A stretch of DNA of 16,069 nt from NCBI GenBank assembly GCA_964446745.1, contig CAYURR010000055.1, positions 1-16,069 on the forward strand, written 5' to 3'. Shown one piece after another: positions 1-7,496 of this stretch (positions are counted from its first letter, which is position 1; every line of letters begins with the position of its first letter). This DNA comes from CAYURR01 sp964446745 (GTDB lineage: Bacteria > Bacillota > Clostridia > Lachnospirales > WQUN01). The notes under the pieces were generated by a model, which saw nothing but the letters and a program-made list of their open reading frames with translations, ran no database searches and was not told the DNA's origin. Made by a program: the position numbers and the translations under genes.

Positions 1-54
1 TGTCTTGAATTATACCATACAATTATACAATGTCAAATAATTGCAATATTAGAA

Positions 55-2742
55 TCATTTATCACCTGTCACAGAGGTAACCGGACCAGTAGTCAGTGAA
101 CCCGAGGCAAGTTTACATAATTCAACGATCAAAATAGGCAATATACTCAGCATAAATACTACTGCCCACTGTTCTATCGACAGCGGCACCACCTTAAACA
201 ATGTACCTACCGTACCGACGCTGATTACCGACACCTGCAGCAAAATCCCTACACAGAGTGCGCCCACTAGATACATATTGCCCAATATATCGATCTTGAA
301 CAGCGAACCCTCGCTGCGCATGTTAAACGCGTGGAACAGTTGGGATATGCTCAGTGTTGCAAAGCACATCGTACGCCCGACCCTTTCGTCAAAGAACGCC
401 GAGCCGAAACCAAATGCTATTAGCGCCAACAGACCTATCATTACCCCCTGCGTGACGATCTGTATCCAGAGATTGGTATTGAACAATGAGTTGCTCTGCT
501 TTACGGGCTTGCGTTCCATTACATCGGACGCGGGTGCTTCGAGGCCCAATGCGATAGCCGGCAGCGAATCGGTCACAAGATTTACCCACAGCAAATGTAT
601 AGCAAACAACGGACTCGCCCAACCCATGAATATCGCCGAAAAAATCGTGAGTATCTCACCGATATTACTCGAAAGCAAGAAGTGCACCGCGCGCTTGATG
701 TTATCGTGGATCGCGCGTCCCTCGCGTACAGCCTTAACGATCGTAGCAAAATTGTCGTCCGTTAAAACCATATCCGCTGCGGCCTTTGCGACCTCAGTGC
801 CAGTTATGCCCATAGCACAACCGATATCCGCGGCCTTTAATGCGGGCGCGTCGTTCACGCCGTCACCGGTCATCGCAACGACCGCTCCGCTCTTTTGAAA
901 CGCCTTTACGATGCGTACCTTCGTCTCGGGTGATACGCGCGCGACCACACTGTATTCGGAGATATGCTTAGCGAGTTCACTGTCCGGTACCTTTGATAGC
1001 TCCTCACCCGTGATAGCCTTGTCCCCGTCCACAAATAATCCGATGTTGCGCGCTACAGCCTTTGCGGTGATGATATGATCCCCTGTGACCATTACGGGCT
1101 TTATGCCAGCGCGTTTGCATGTCCTTACAGCCTGCGCGGCCTCCTTGCGCGGCGGATCCATCATGCCCGCCATCCCAAGAAAGATCAAATCCCCGTCCGC
1201 TGTCTTCTCGTTAATCTTGTTTTCCTTTACCACTTTATACGCAACCGCGATAACTCGCAGTGCCTTTGATGCCATATCCGCATTCTGGGCTACCAGACGC
1301 GAGCGCGTTGATAGACTCATCGGCACGACCTCCGAGGCGTCGTTTGCACCGCTCCTCTCACGTATGTATCCGCACATCTTGACCAATATATCCGGCGCAC
1401 CCTTTACGATCAGGATATTCCCAGCACCCGCTCCCCCTACGGTGTTGCCGTGCAGTGTATACATCCGCTTCTTCGTCGAATCGAACGGCACCTCGTCCAG
1501 ACGAGGCATCTCACGCTCAGCTTCGAGTTTGCCCATGCCCGCCTCATACGCCGCAGATAAGAGCGCTGTTTCAGTAGGATCACCTGTCGCTAAGCCATCC
1601 TCGGAAAAGAATGCGTTCGCGCATAGCATGCCATATCGCAATATTTGCTTATACAATGTGCTGTCAGTGGGTAATACACCGTCCTGTGATGAACATTGTA
1701 TGACCTTCATGCGGTTTTGCGTGAGCGTACCGGTCTTGTCCGAGCAGATAACGGATGCATTGCCCAAGGTTTCGACGGCCGGCAGCTTGCGCACGATCGC
1801 GTTCTCAAGAGCCATCCTGCGTACACCGAGCGCGAGCATGATCGTCACGATCGCAGGTAACCCCTCCGGTATAGCGGCCACCGCGAGGCTCACAGATGTC
1901 ATGAACATATCGAACGGCGGCAGATCTCTAAATATCCCCATAAAGAAGATCACCACGCAGATGATCATTGCACCTATGCCCAAGGTCTTGCCGGTGCGCT
2001 CGAGCTTCTTTTGCATTGGTGTCTGAGGGGTTTCGTTGTTTTGGAGCATGTCCGCTATCTTACCGACCTCGGTATCCATCCCCGTCGCACAGACAATCGC
2101 CTTTCCTCGCCCATAGGTCACAAACGTACCGGAGAACACCATGTTGCGCATATCGCCTAGGCTTGTCTTTTCAGAAATCTGATGCTCGTCCTTTTCGACC
2201 GGTACGGATTCGCCGGTCAAAGAGGCTTCGTCACATTTGAGGCTGCGGCATTCAATGAGCCGAGCGTCCGCAGGCACATAATCCCCGGCTTGCAGCAATA
2301 TAATGTCCCCGGGCACCAACAGCCGCGTCTCAATCGAATAGTTTCTGCCGCCGCGTATTACATTTATATGCTGCGCGGTCATCTTCTTTAACGCCTCGAG
2401 TGATTTCTCGGCCTTGTATTCCTGCACTAGCCCCAAGATCGCGTTGACCGTCACGATACACAGGATGATTATGCCGTCCACGATGTCGCTTTCATCCTGC
2501 AGAAACGACATCACAAACGATATCGCCGCAGCCGACAGCAATATGATCACCATAAAGTCGTTAAACTGCTTGAAGAACCTAACAAGCAAGCTTTCACTAC
2601 GCTTCTCCCTGAGGCAGTTTTCACCCACGCTACCCAACACCGAACGCGCCTGCTCCTCCGATAGGCCACGCGAAAGGTCGGATCGGAGGTCGTTTAATAC
2701 CTCATCCGTCGTCATCTTGCAATACTCCGCTGTAGATTTCAT
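55..2742 (-). CDS. Calcium-transporting P-type ATPase (P2A/P2B-like)
   Basis: ATP-driven cation export, most likely Ca2+, across the cytoplasmic membrane. Numbering from the upstream GTG at 2751: actuator loop TGES (179-182), M4 motif IPEGLPA (294-300), phosphorylation site SDKTGT with Asp338, nucleotide-site KGAPD (450-454), hinge TGDGVND (628-634), M5 SSNIGE (694-699) and M6 WVNLVTDSLP (722-731). The calcium ligands Glu296, Asn696, Glu699, Asn724, Thr727 and Asp728 match SERCA. In M8 the position of SERCA Glu908 appears to be Gln804, as in plasma-membrane pumps. At about 895 residues it is full length for a bacterial Ca2+ ATPase. I prefer ATG at 2742 because AAAGGGG lies 8 bases before it; the GTG at 2751 overlaps that site. 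It is divergent from the TPR gene. Family is certain; the substrate is inferred from motifs. Confidence 0.95.
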   Translation of the reverse strand: MKSTAEYCKMTTDEVLNDLRSDLSRGLSEEQARSVLGSVGENCLREKRSESLLVRFFKQFNDFMVIILLSAAAISFVMSFLQDESDIVDGIIILCIVTVNAILGLVQEYKAEKSLEALKKMTAQHINVIRGGRNYSIETRLLVPGDIILLQAGDYVPADARLIECRSLKCDEASLTGESVPVEKDEHQISEKTSLGDMRNMVFSGTFVTYGRGKAIVCATGMDTEVGKIADMLQNNETPQTPMQKKLERTGKTLGIGAMIICVVIFFMGIFRDLPPFDMFMTSVSLAVAAIPEGLPAIVTIMLALGVRRMALENAIVRKLPAVETLGNASVICSDKTGTLTQNRMKVIQCSSQDGVLPTDSTLYKQILRYGMLCANAFFSEDGLATGDPTETALLSAAYEAGMGKLEAEREMPRLDEVPFDSTKKRMYTLHGNTVGGAGAGNILIVKGAPDILVKMCGYIRERSGANDASEVVPMSLSTRSRLVAQNADMASKALRVIAVAYKVVKENKINEKTADGDLIFLGMAGMMDPPRKEAAQAVRTCKRAGIKPVMVTGDHIITAKAVARNIGLFVDGDKAITGEELSKVPDSELAKHISEYSVVARVSPETKVRIVKAFQKSGAVVAMTGDGVNDAPALKAADIGCAMGITGTEVAKAAADMVLTDDNFATIVKAVREGRAIHDNIKRAVHFLLSSNIGEILTIFSAIFMGWASPLFAIHLLWVNLVTDSLPAIALGLEAPASDVMERKPVKQSNSLFNTNLWIQIVTQGVMIGLLALIAFGFGSAFFDERVGRTMCFATLSISQLFHAFNMRSEGSLFKIDILGNMYLVGALCVGILLQVSVISVGTVGTLFKVVPLSIEQWAVVFMLSILPILIVELCKLASGSLTTGPVTSVTGDK

Positions 2743-2791
2743 ATTAGCCACCCCTTTTGTATAGTCTGAACCCTTAAAAATATATGCCCTT

Positions 2792-2813
2792 GGACAGGTT
2801 TTAGAACCTGTCC
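2792..2813. repeat. Perfect 9-bp inverted repeat in divergent promoter region
   Basis: GGACAGGTT, four-base spacer TTAG, then AACCTGTCC: a perfect dyad midway between the divergent ATPase and TPR genes. There is no U-tract on either side, so it does not look like an intrinsic terminator. It could be an operator, an mRNA 5' structure of the ATPase transcript, or a short REP-like dispersed palindrome. Its role is unknown. Confidence 0.6.
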
Positions 2814-2834
2814 CGTAGACCCAATCATAGAACG

Positions 2835-2864
2835 TTGCACTGATCGCCTACGTTGTGATATCTT
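2835..2864 (+). promoter_or_regulatory. Candidate SigA-type promoter for the TPR gene
   Basis: TTGCAC at 2835-2840 and TATCTT at 2859-2864 are separated by 18 bases, with a TGA just before the -10 giving an extended -10 form. The predicted start of transcription lies about 40 bases before the ATG at 2912. The boxes are imperfect, so this is only a candidate. Confidence 0.35.
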
Positions 2865-2911
2865 TATATTAATAAAACAAATAATTATGAAAACACTAAA
2901 GGAGGCTGTAT

Positions 2912-3766
2912 ATGTTTAACAAGATCACAGATTACATAAAAAGGAATCCACGCCGCAGTTTGGTAACGGCTATTTACACACTCGCGTTTATCGTCGTGCT
3001 GCCATTCTTAGGTTTAGGTTGGCTGGAGCTTTTGATCACATACGCTGTGATTACGGTCGTACTCATCATCGTATTCTATTCGTCGTTGCTTGCGATCATA
3101 GGCAATTACCTGTATATAACGGGTGATATGGAGCGCGGCGTACGTATACTCAAAAAGGCGCTGGATCGCAAGACCATAAGCCCCGTTGCACATCTGAACT
3201 ACTCTATACACCTCGTGAGAAGCGGCAACGGACGTGAGGCCATCGAGTACCTGCAGCGCGGATTGGCCTTAAAACCCACGTTGATGACCGAAAAGAACAT
3301 CATGCTGACCTTGGGCAGCTCGTACTGGACGATAGGTGAGATTGACAAGGCTATCGAAATCCTCGAGGGCATGCGCAGCCGTTATGAGTATGTCAACGCA
3401 CATGTGCTCACGACACTCGGGTATATGTACTTTGTAAAGCAGGAATACGAAAAGGCCAAGGAGATCACCTATCTCGCGATAGACGATACGCCAAACTCGG
3501 GCTCCGCCTGGGACAATATGGGCCAGATCAACTACGCATTAAACCAACGCGACGAAGCCAAGTCTGCTTTCCTAAAGGCTATCGAATACAAGGACGATCT
3601 GCCGGACAGCCATTATTATCTTGCGCTGCTTGCATACGAGGACGGCGATATCGATTTAGCTCGTGAGCGCATACAAAAAGCCGAAAGCTGTACGCTTTCG
3701 GCGTTAAATACGGTAAACAGGGAGCAGATTGAGAAATTGAAGGCTCAGATTTCGAGCCAGGTTTAA
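2912..3766 (+). CDS. Membrane-anchored TPR-repeat protein
   Basis: A 284-residue protein with a short basic N-terminus, two hydrophobic segments at about 17-36 and 40-66, and then tetratricopeptide repeats over about 67-255 (for example the stretches around 110-150, 165-192 and 199-224, with the usual A/G/Y spacing such as NMGQINYALNQRDEAK). This suggests a protein-protein interaction scaffold facing the cytoplasm and held by a membrane hairpin. The partner is unknown. The start is well supported by AAAGGAGG at 2898-2905, six bases before the ATG. It is divergent from the Ca2+ ATPase and convergent with the efflux operon. Its last codons carry a hairpin (3680-3702) that reads as a terminator for the opposite strand. 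The TPR class is clear; I do not recognise a specific named gene. Confidence 0.88.
   Translation: MFNKITDYIKRNPRRSLVTAIYTLAFIVVLPFLGLGWLELLITYAVITVVLIIVFYSSLLAIIGNYLYITGDMERGVRILKKALDRKTISPVAHLNYSIHLVRSGNGREAIEYLQRGLALKPTLMTEKNIMLTLGSSYWTIGEIDKAIEILEGMRSRYEYVNAHVLTTLGYMYFVKQEYEKAKEITYLAIDDTPNSGSAWDNMGQINYALNQRDEAKSAFLKAIEYKDDLPDSHYYLALLAYEDGDIDLARERIQKAESCTLSALNTVNREQIEKLKAQISSQV
3675..3702 (-). terminator. Intrinsic terminator for the minus strand inside the TPR coding region
   Basis: Read on the minus strand, GCCGAAAGC, a five-base loop, and GCTTTCGGC form a perfect 9-bp GC-rich stem that is followed at once by five Ts (the complement of bases 3675-3679). This is the standard layout of a Rho-independent terminator. 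It would stop transcripts of the efflux operon that pass the TolC-like gene's stop codon at 3890, while lying within codons of the convergent TPR gene. Confidence 0.65.
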
Positions 3767-3775
3767 AACAAATAG

Positions 3776-3860
3776 CACGGATTTTTAAGGATTTGCACGG
3801 ATAACAGCATTTAATGCTCTGATATCCGTGCAAATCTGTTTTTATCCGTGTACATCCGTG
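3776..3860. repeat. CACGGAT decamer hairpin element A
   Basis: The left arm has cores CACGGAT (3776), TAAGGAT (3786) and CACGGAT (3796), spaced exactly 10 bases. The centre is AGCATT-T-AATGCT (3806-3818). The right arm has ATCCGTG (3824), ATCTGTT (3834), ATCCGTG (3844) and ATCCGTG (3854), again every 10 bases. The arms can pair into a stem of about 27 positions with a few mismatches. It fills the gap between two convergent genes and shares its core, period and setting with the element at 14021-14132. A dispersed bidirectional-terminator or REP-like element is the likely class. Confidence 0.85.
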
Positions 3861-3889
3861 GTAAGGGGTTTTGTTGCTACAGTTCCTTC

Positions 3890-5422
3890 TTACTCCGCTG
3901 CACCTTTACCTGCGGACAGGTAAGGATGCTCGAGCGCATAGTACAGGTTCCAGTGCTGGTACGCATTCTTGAGTAACGAAACCTCAGCGCTGAGTATGGC
4001 CACACGCGTCTTGTCCAGATCGTACAATGTGATCAAGCCCGCCTGGTATCTTGCTTCCATTGTGTTATAGGTATCCTTGGCCTTTTGCAGATCCACCTGC
4101 AGGTTCTTTTCCTTTTCCGCGAGCTGCATGAGTTGGGTGTAGCTCGAGCGGATCGTGGATTCGAGATTACGCTCCTTGTCCTCATAGTCGCGTTCGAGGC
4201 TTGAAAGGTTTGTTTCAAGCTCCAACTTCGTTTCGCCGCTCTCCACAAGCGTTGTGTCCAACTTAAGCTGCGCCTCGTCTATCTTACGCTGTAATATCGT
4301 CAGGTTAGGGTCATTCTCCATCTTAGTCGATATGTAATTGCCCAAACTCGGTATACCCGTCTTTTTTACCTCGGGCTTTACATCCACAACTACATCCTTA
4401 TCCTGGCTGATACCCATCAGCTTGCACAATGCCGATTTTTCGTTGGCAATCAACAACTCAAGAGACTTAATATTACCGGATGTCTGCTCTATATCCTGCT
4501 TAGCCTGCTTTAATTCGATCTCACTGGCCATGCCGAGGCTTTCCTTTAGTTCCGTGTACTTCAGGTTCTCCTGCTGCAATGTAAGGTTTTCCTTTGCAAG
4601 CTGCAGATCCATCTCGTTTGTCGCGATATTTGTGAGCGAGCTACGGAGCAATAATTCTGTGGCTTCCTTGAGCATCTGCCTTTGCAGATCCACATTCGAT
4701 ATATTGTTTTGTATCGAGGTAATCCCGCGTATAGTGCTGATATATTTTGTATTGGTGAAGCCCTCTAACGATGTAAACAGCGAGTCCTTGACCTTATCAT
4801 AGGAGTCCTCCAATACGGTCAGAGAATCCTCAAGGTTTTTAAGTGACGAATTGGTTGCTTGTGCCTCCTCCAAGGCTTTTTCATAGGTATAAACCTTTGT
4901 GTCCTTGGACTTCGGCACATTTAATGCCAACACATTCAGGGCGGTCTTGCCCGTATCGATCTCTATGGACTTGAGCTTCTCATTCCACGTGACCTTCGCG
5001 CCGAGTGCTTCCGCCACAAACTTAAGGGGCACGGAAATTGTACCGACCTCCATCACCGCAGTGCCAGGCATTTCAGCTTCCTTGCCGTTTACCGTCGCGA
5101 CATTGCTGCCGGATTTTACAACGATGGTCTTTTCTCCCCTGGTAGCCTTCATCGTCTTAGCCTTGTCGTCCCATTTAGTTTGAGCGTCGAGATATTTGGC
5201 GAGCTCGGTCATTGTGACCATGCTCACGCCGTTGACCTCCTTAACGGGTGTTTTGAACGCCCTCACAAGCCCGTCTATTTTTATAAACGTTGCGCCGTTT
5301 GCTGTCTTTTCAGCCGTTATCGATTTTACGTCTGACGCGTATACCGCGATACCCTGCGTGAACATGCTGACACAGAGCGTAGCAACTATAAGCGGTTTTA
5401 TCTTTGATCTAAACATTGCCAT
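3890..5422 (-). CDS. TolC-like efflux protein with N-terminal stalk (copper amine oxidase N) domain
   Basis: A 510-residue exported protein. Signal peptide at about 1-29, cutting after VYA. A copper-amine-oxidase-N/stalk domain at about 45-157 has the typical 'VPLKFVAEALGAKVTW' signature (131-146). A long alpha-helical coiled-coil region at about 178-500 ends in the outer-membrane-efflux-protein pattern (YQAGLITLYDLDKTRVAIL, then LYYALEHP). It is the last gene after the MacA-like, ATPase and permease genes on the same strand, so it is probably the third part of that exporter. No obvious beta-barrel strands are visible within the helical repeats, and the stalk domain is typical of Gram-positive surface proteins. 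It may therefore span the cell wall rather than an outer membrane (inference). A GGAG lies about 13 bases before the ATG, which is rather far. Confidence 0.85.
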   Translation of the reverse strand: MAMFRSKIKPLIVATLCVSMFTQGIAVYASDVKSITAEKTANGATFIKIDGLVRAFKTPVKEVNGVSMVTMTELAKYLDAQTKWDDKAKTMKATRGEKTIVVKSGSNVATVNGKEAEMPGTAVMEVGTISVPLKFVAEALGAKVTWNEKLKSIEIDTGKTALNVLALNVPKSKDTKVYTYEKALEEAQATNSSLKNLEDSLTVLEDSYDKVKDSLFTSLEGFTNTKYISTIRGITSIQNNISNVDLQRQMLKEATELLLRSSLTNIATNEMDLQLAKENLTLQQENLKYTELKESLGMASEIELKQAKQDIEQTSGNIKSLELLIANEKSALCKLMGISQDKDVVVDVKPEVKKTGIPSLGNYISTKMENDPNLTILQRKIDEAQLKLDTTLVESGETKLELETNLSSLERDYEDKERNLESTIRSSYTQLMQLAEKEKNLQVDLQKAKDTYNTMEARYQAGLITLYDLDKTRVAILSAEVSLLKNAYQHWNLYYALEHPYLSAGKGAAE

Positions 5423-5473
5423 TTTCTACATTCCACTCCTTTTTTTGCATACACAAAAATTATTTTACACTCT

Positions 5474-5502
5474 ATTTTACACAAGAATCATTCATAACGC
5501 AA
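5474..5502 (-). promoter_or_regulatory. Candidate internal promoter before the TolC-like gene
   Basis: On the minus strand, TTGCGT (complement of 5497-5502) and TAAAAT (complement of 5474-5479) are 17 bases apart. The -10 lies in one copy of a 10-base direct repeat, TATTTTACAC (5461-5470 and 5473-5482), so a -10-like box occurs twice. The gap between the permease and the TolC-like gene is the largest inside the pump genes, which fits a secondary promoter. Evidence is weak. Confidence 0.3.
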
Positions 5503-6804
5503 CGCATCGATCGGATTTAATCGAGCGGCCTTATTGGCCGGATAGTACCCGAAGAATACGCCTATGAGCATAGAAAACAATACACTCACTATGATAACAG
5601 ATATCGAGACCGTCACAGGTGCCTTAAGCAGCACAGAGGCTGCAACGCCTGTGGCGGTACCTAGGATAGCACCGATTAGCCCGCCTATCGCAGAAATGAT
5701 CGCGGCCTCAGTAATGAACTGAAAGCGTATGTGCATATGCTTTGCGCCGAGTGCTTTTCTTATACCGATCTCGCGCGTGCGCTCCGTGACCGATACTAGC
5801 ATTATGTTCATAATACCGATGCCACCGACCAACAGGGAAATAGCGGCAATGGCCGCGACGGCCATCGAAACCGTGTTTAACGATTCCATGATCGCAGACA
5901 GCTGAGACTCCATGCTATTAGTCGAAACACCCCATATAGAATTGTACATATAGATATCATCAAAGTACGCCTTGATCGTATCTGTGAATTCTATTACATC
6001 CACATTCGGAGCGACCGTAATCGTTATCTGCGAATAGTTTTTGGTCAAGACATCCTGCTTTGCGGTCGTGATCGGTATGTACATGGATGTCGTAATATCC
6101 TGATCGGACGCACTCGTAAAGCTGAACATCGACGACGAATCATATTTATAAACGCCGATGATCGTGTATATCTCGATCGCCTTATCCTTGTAAACCTTTA
6201 TCTGCTGCGATATGGGGTCCTCGCCATCTTTAAACATATTTGACACAAATTTATCGGACACGACGGCCACCATGCGGTTATTCTCGAGATCGCTCTGGTT
6301 TATAAAACGCCCTGACAGTATCTCCGTCTTATTGGCAACAATATAGTCCGGCACGATCCCCATAACATTTACATTCGCGTAGAGATCGCCCTCCTTAGCT
6401 GTTGCGCTGCCGTTTTGATACGACATCGACACGCCCGCCACCTCGTTCGGATACTTGGATTTAAAATCCGATATCATCGCATCCGATATCATGTCCGCAT
6501 CCTCGAGGGTATTGTTCCGGCTCCTGCTGCTAAAGGATATCCGTACCGGCCCGCCCATACCGGGCAAGCCCATCCCACGCATCATATTACTGTTCATGTT
6601 ACTCTTTTCCTGCACGTAGGCTGTGACATTGTTTGTACCGAATGCGGAAAAGTTTTCATTGATCGAGGCCTGCATCGCATTACCGATCGTTACGATCGCG
6701 ATAACCGCGGTGATACCTATGATGATACCGAGCATCGTCAGTAGTGACCGCATCTTATTAACACGCAGCGCGCGTATAGCTAAACCCACATTCTCCGCGA
6801 TCAT
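5488..6804 (-). CDS. MacB-like ABC transporter permease (FtsX family)
   Basis: Membrane subunit of a type VII (mechanotransmission) ABC transporter, 438 residues. The first membrane helix is at about 20-42. A large extracytoplasmic MacB-PCD-type domain covers about 45-305, and three C-terminal helices lie at about 312-338, 365-392 and 398-421. The conserved cytoplasmic motif SVTERTREIGIRKALGAK (338-355) and the terminal NPIDALRYE are classic for MacB permeases. Its ATG overlaps the ATPase stop as ATGA, showing translational coupling. The external domain has a Met/Gly-rich stretch at about 70-86 (five Met in 17 residues), which is unusual. The substrate (drug, peptide, lipid or siderophore) cannot be read from the sequence. 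Confidence 0.93.
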   Translation of the reverse strand: MIAENVGLAIRALRVNKMRSLLTMLGIIIGITAVIAIVTIGNAMQASINENFSAFGTNNVTAYVQEKSNMNSNMMRGMGLPGMGGPVRISFSSRSRNNTLEDADMISDAMISDFKSKYPNEVAGVSMSYQNGSATAKEGDLYANVNVMGIVPDYIVANKTEILSGRFINQSDLENNRMVAVVSDKFVSNMFKDGEDPISQQIKVYKDKAIEIYTIIGVYKYDSSSMFSFTSASDQDITTSMYIPITTAKQDVLTKNYSQITITVAPNVDVIEFTDTIKAYFDDIYMYNSIWGVSTNSMESQLSAIMESLNTVSMAVAAIAAISLLVGGIGIMNIMLVSVTERTREIGIRKALGAKHMHIRFQFITEAAIISAIGGLIGAILGTATGVAASVLLKAPVTVSISVIIVSVLFSMLIGVFFGYYPANKAARLNPIDALRYE

Positions 6805-7496
6805 ATACTCACCCCGCTTCGCTGTGTATCCTCCTCGATCTGGCCGTCTACGATCGTGATTATGCGGTCGGCCATCTTCGCGAGCTGCTCGTTATGGGTA
6901 ATGAGTACGACCGTGCGGTGTTCCTGGCGGTTGATGCGCTTGAATATGTCCATGATATGTATGCCTGTCTTTGTATCCAGCGCGCCCGTCGGCTCGTCGG
7001 CCAATATGACTGCCGGATCGTTGATCAATGCCCTCGCGATAGCGACACGCTGCTGCTGTCCACCCGAAAGCTCATTCGGCATATGATGCATACGCTCGCC
7101 CATATCCACCATTTCCAGCAGCTCCCGTGCCTTTGCAGCACGGGTCTTTTTATTTACACCCATGTAGAACAGCGGCAGTTCGACATTATTCTGTGCGGTT
7201 GTGCGCGGTATCAGATAAAAATTCTGAAATACAAAGCCGATCTTTTTATTGCGTATATCCGAGAGCTCGTTATCGTCGAGTTCATCTACAGACATCCCAT
7301 CGATTTTATATGTGCCCTCTGTGGGCCTATCCAGCGCCCCGATGATATTCATCAGCGTACTCTTACCGCTACCGGACTGCCCCACTATCGCGACAAACTC
7401 ACCAGCACTTATATTCAATGACACATTCTTTAATACCGTTAGCTCATTGGGCGTACCGATGAAATACTTCTTTGTGACATCCTTTATGTCGATCAT
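6801..7496 (-). CDS. MacB-like ABC transporter ATP-binding protein
   Basis: The 231-residue ATPase subunit that powers the adjacent permease. Walker A is GQSGSGKST (39-47), the Q-loop glutamine is Gln91, the signature is LSGGQQQ (143-149), Walker B is VILADEP with Glu168, the D-loop is GALDT and the switch histidine is His201. It is full length for the LolD/MacB/FtsE class. In E. coli MacB the ATPase and permease are one chain; here they are separate proteins, as is common in Firmicutes. Its ATG shares one base with the adaptor's stop (TGATG) and its stop overlaps the permease start, so the three genes are tightly coupled. Confidence 0.96.
   Translation of the reverse strand: MIDIKDVTKKYFIGTPNELTVLKNVSLNISAGEFVAIVGQSGSGKSTLMNIIGALDRPTEGTYKIDGMSVDELDDNELSDIRNKKIGFVFQNFYLIPRTTAQNNVELPLFYMGVNKKTRAAKARELLEMVDMGERMHHMPNELSGGQQQRVAIARALINDPAVILADEPTGALDTKTGIHIMDIFKRINRQEHRTVVLITHNEQLAKMADRIITIVDGQIEEDTQRSGVSI

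Noticed and set aside
278..898. A 206-residue plus-strand open frame inside the ATPase region
   Set aside because: It mirrors the codons of the ATPase on the other strand; no ribosome site or family match.
1085..2026. A 313-residue open frame on the plus strand, opposite the Ca2+ ATPase
   Set aside because: It is antisense to a clear, fully conserved ATPase gene, shows no recognisable domain and has an odd Ser/Arg/Pro-rich composition typical of shadow frames.
3776..3860. Element A as a MITE with target duplications
   Set aside because: No flanking direct repeats or terminal transposon-like ends were seen; the arms consist of short tandem cores rather than a unique inverted end.
6894..7421. 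A 175-residue plus-strand open frame opposite the ABC ATPase
   Set aside because: Antisense to an ATPase with all motifs intact; no independent support.
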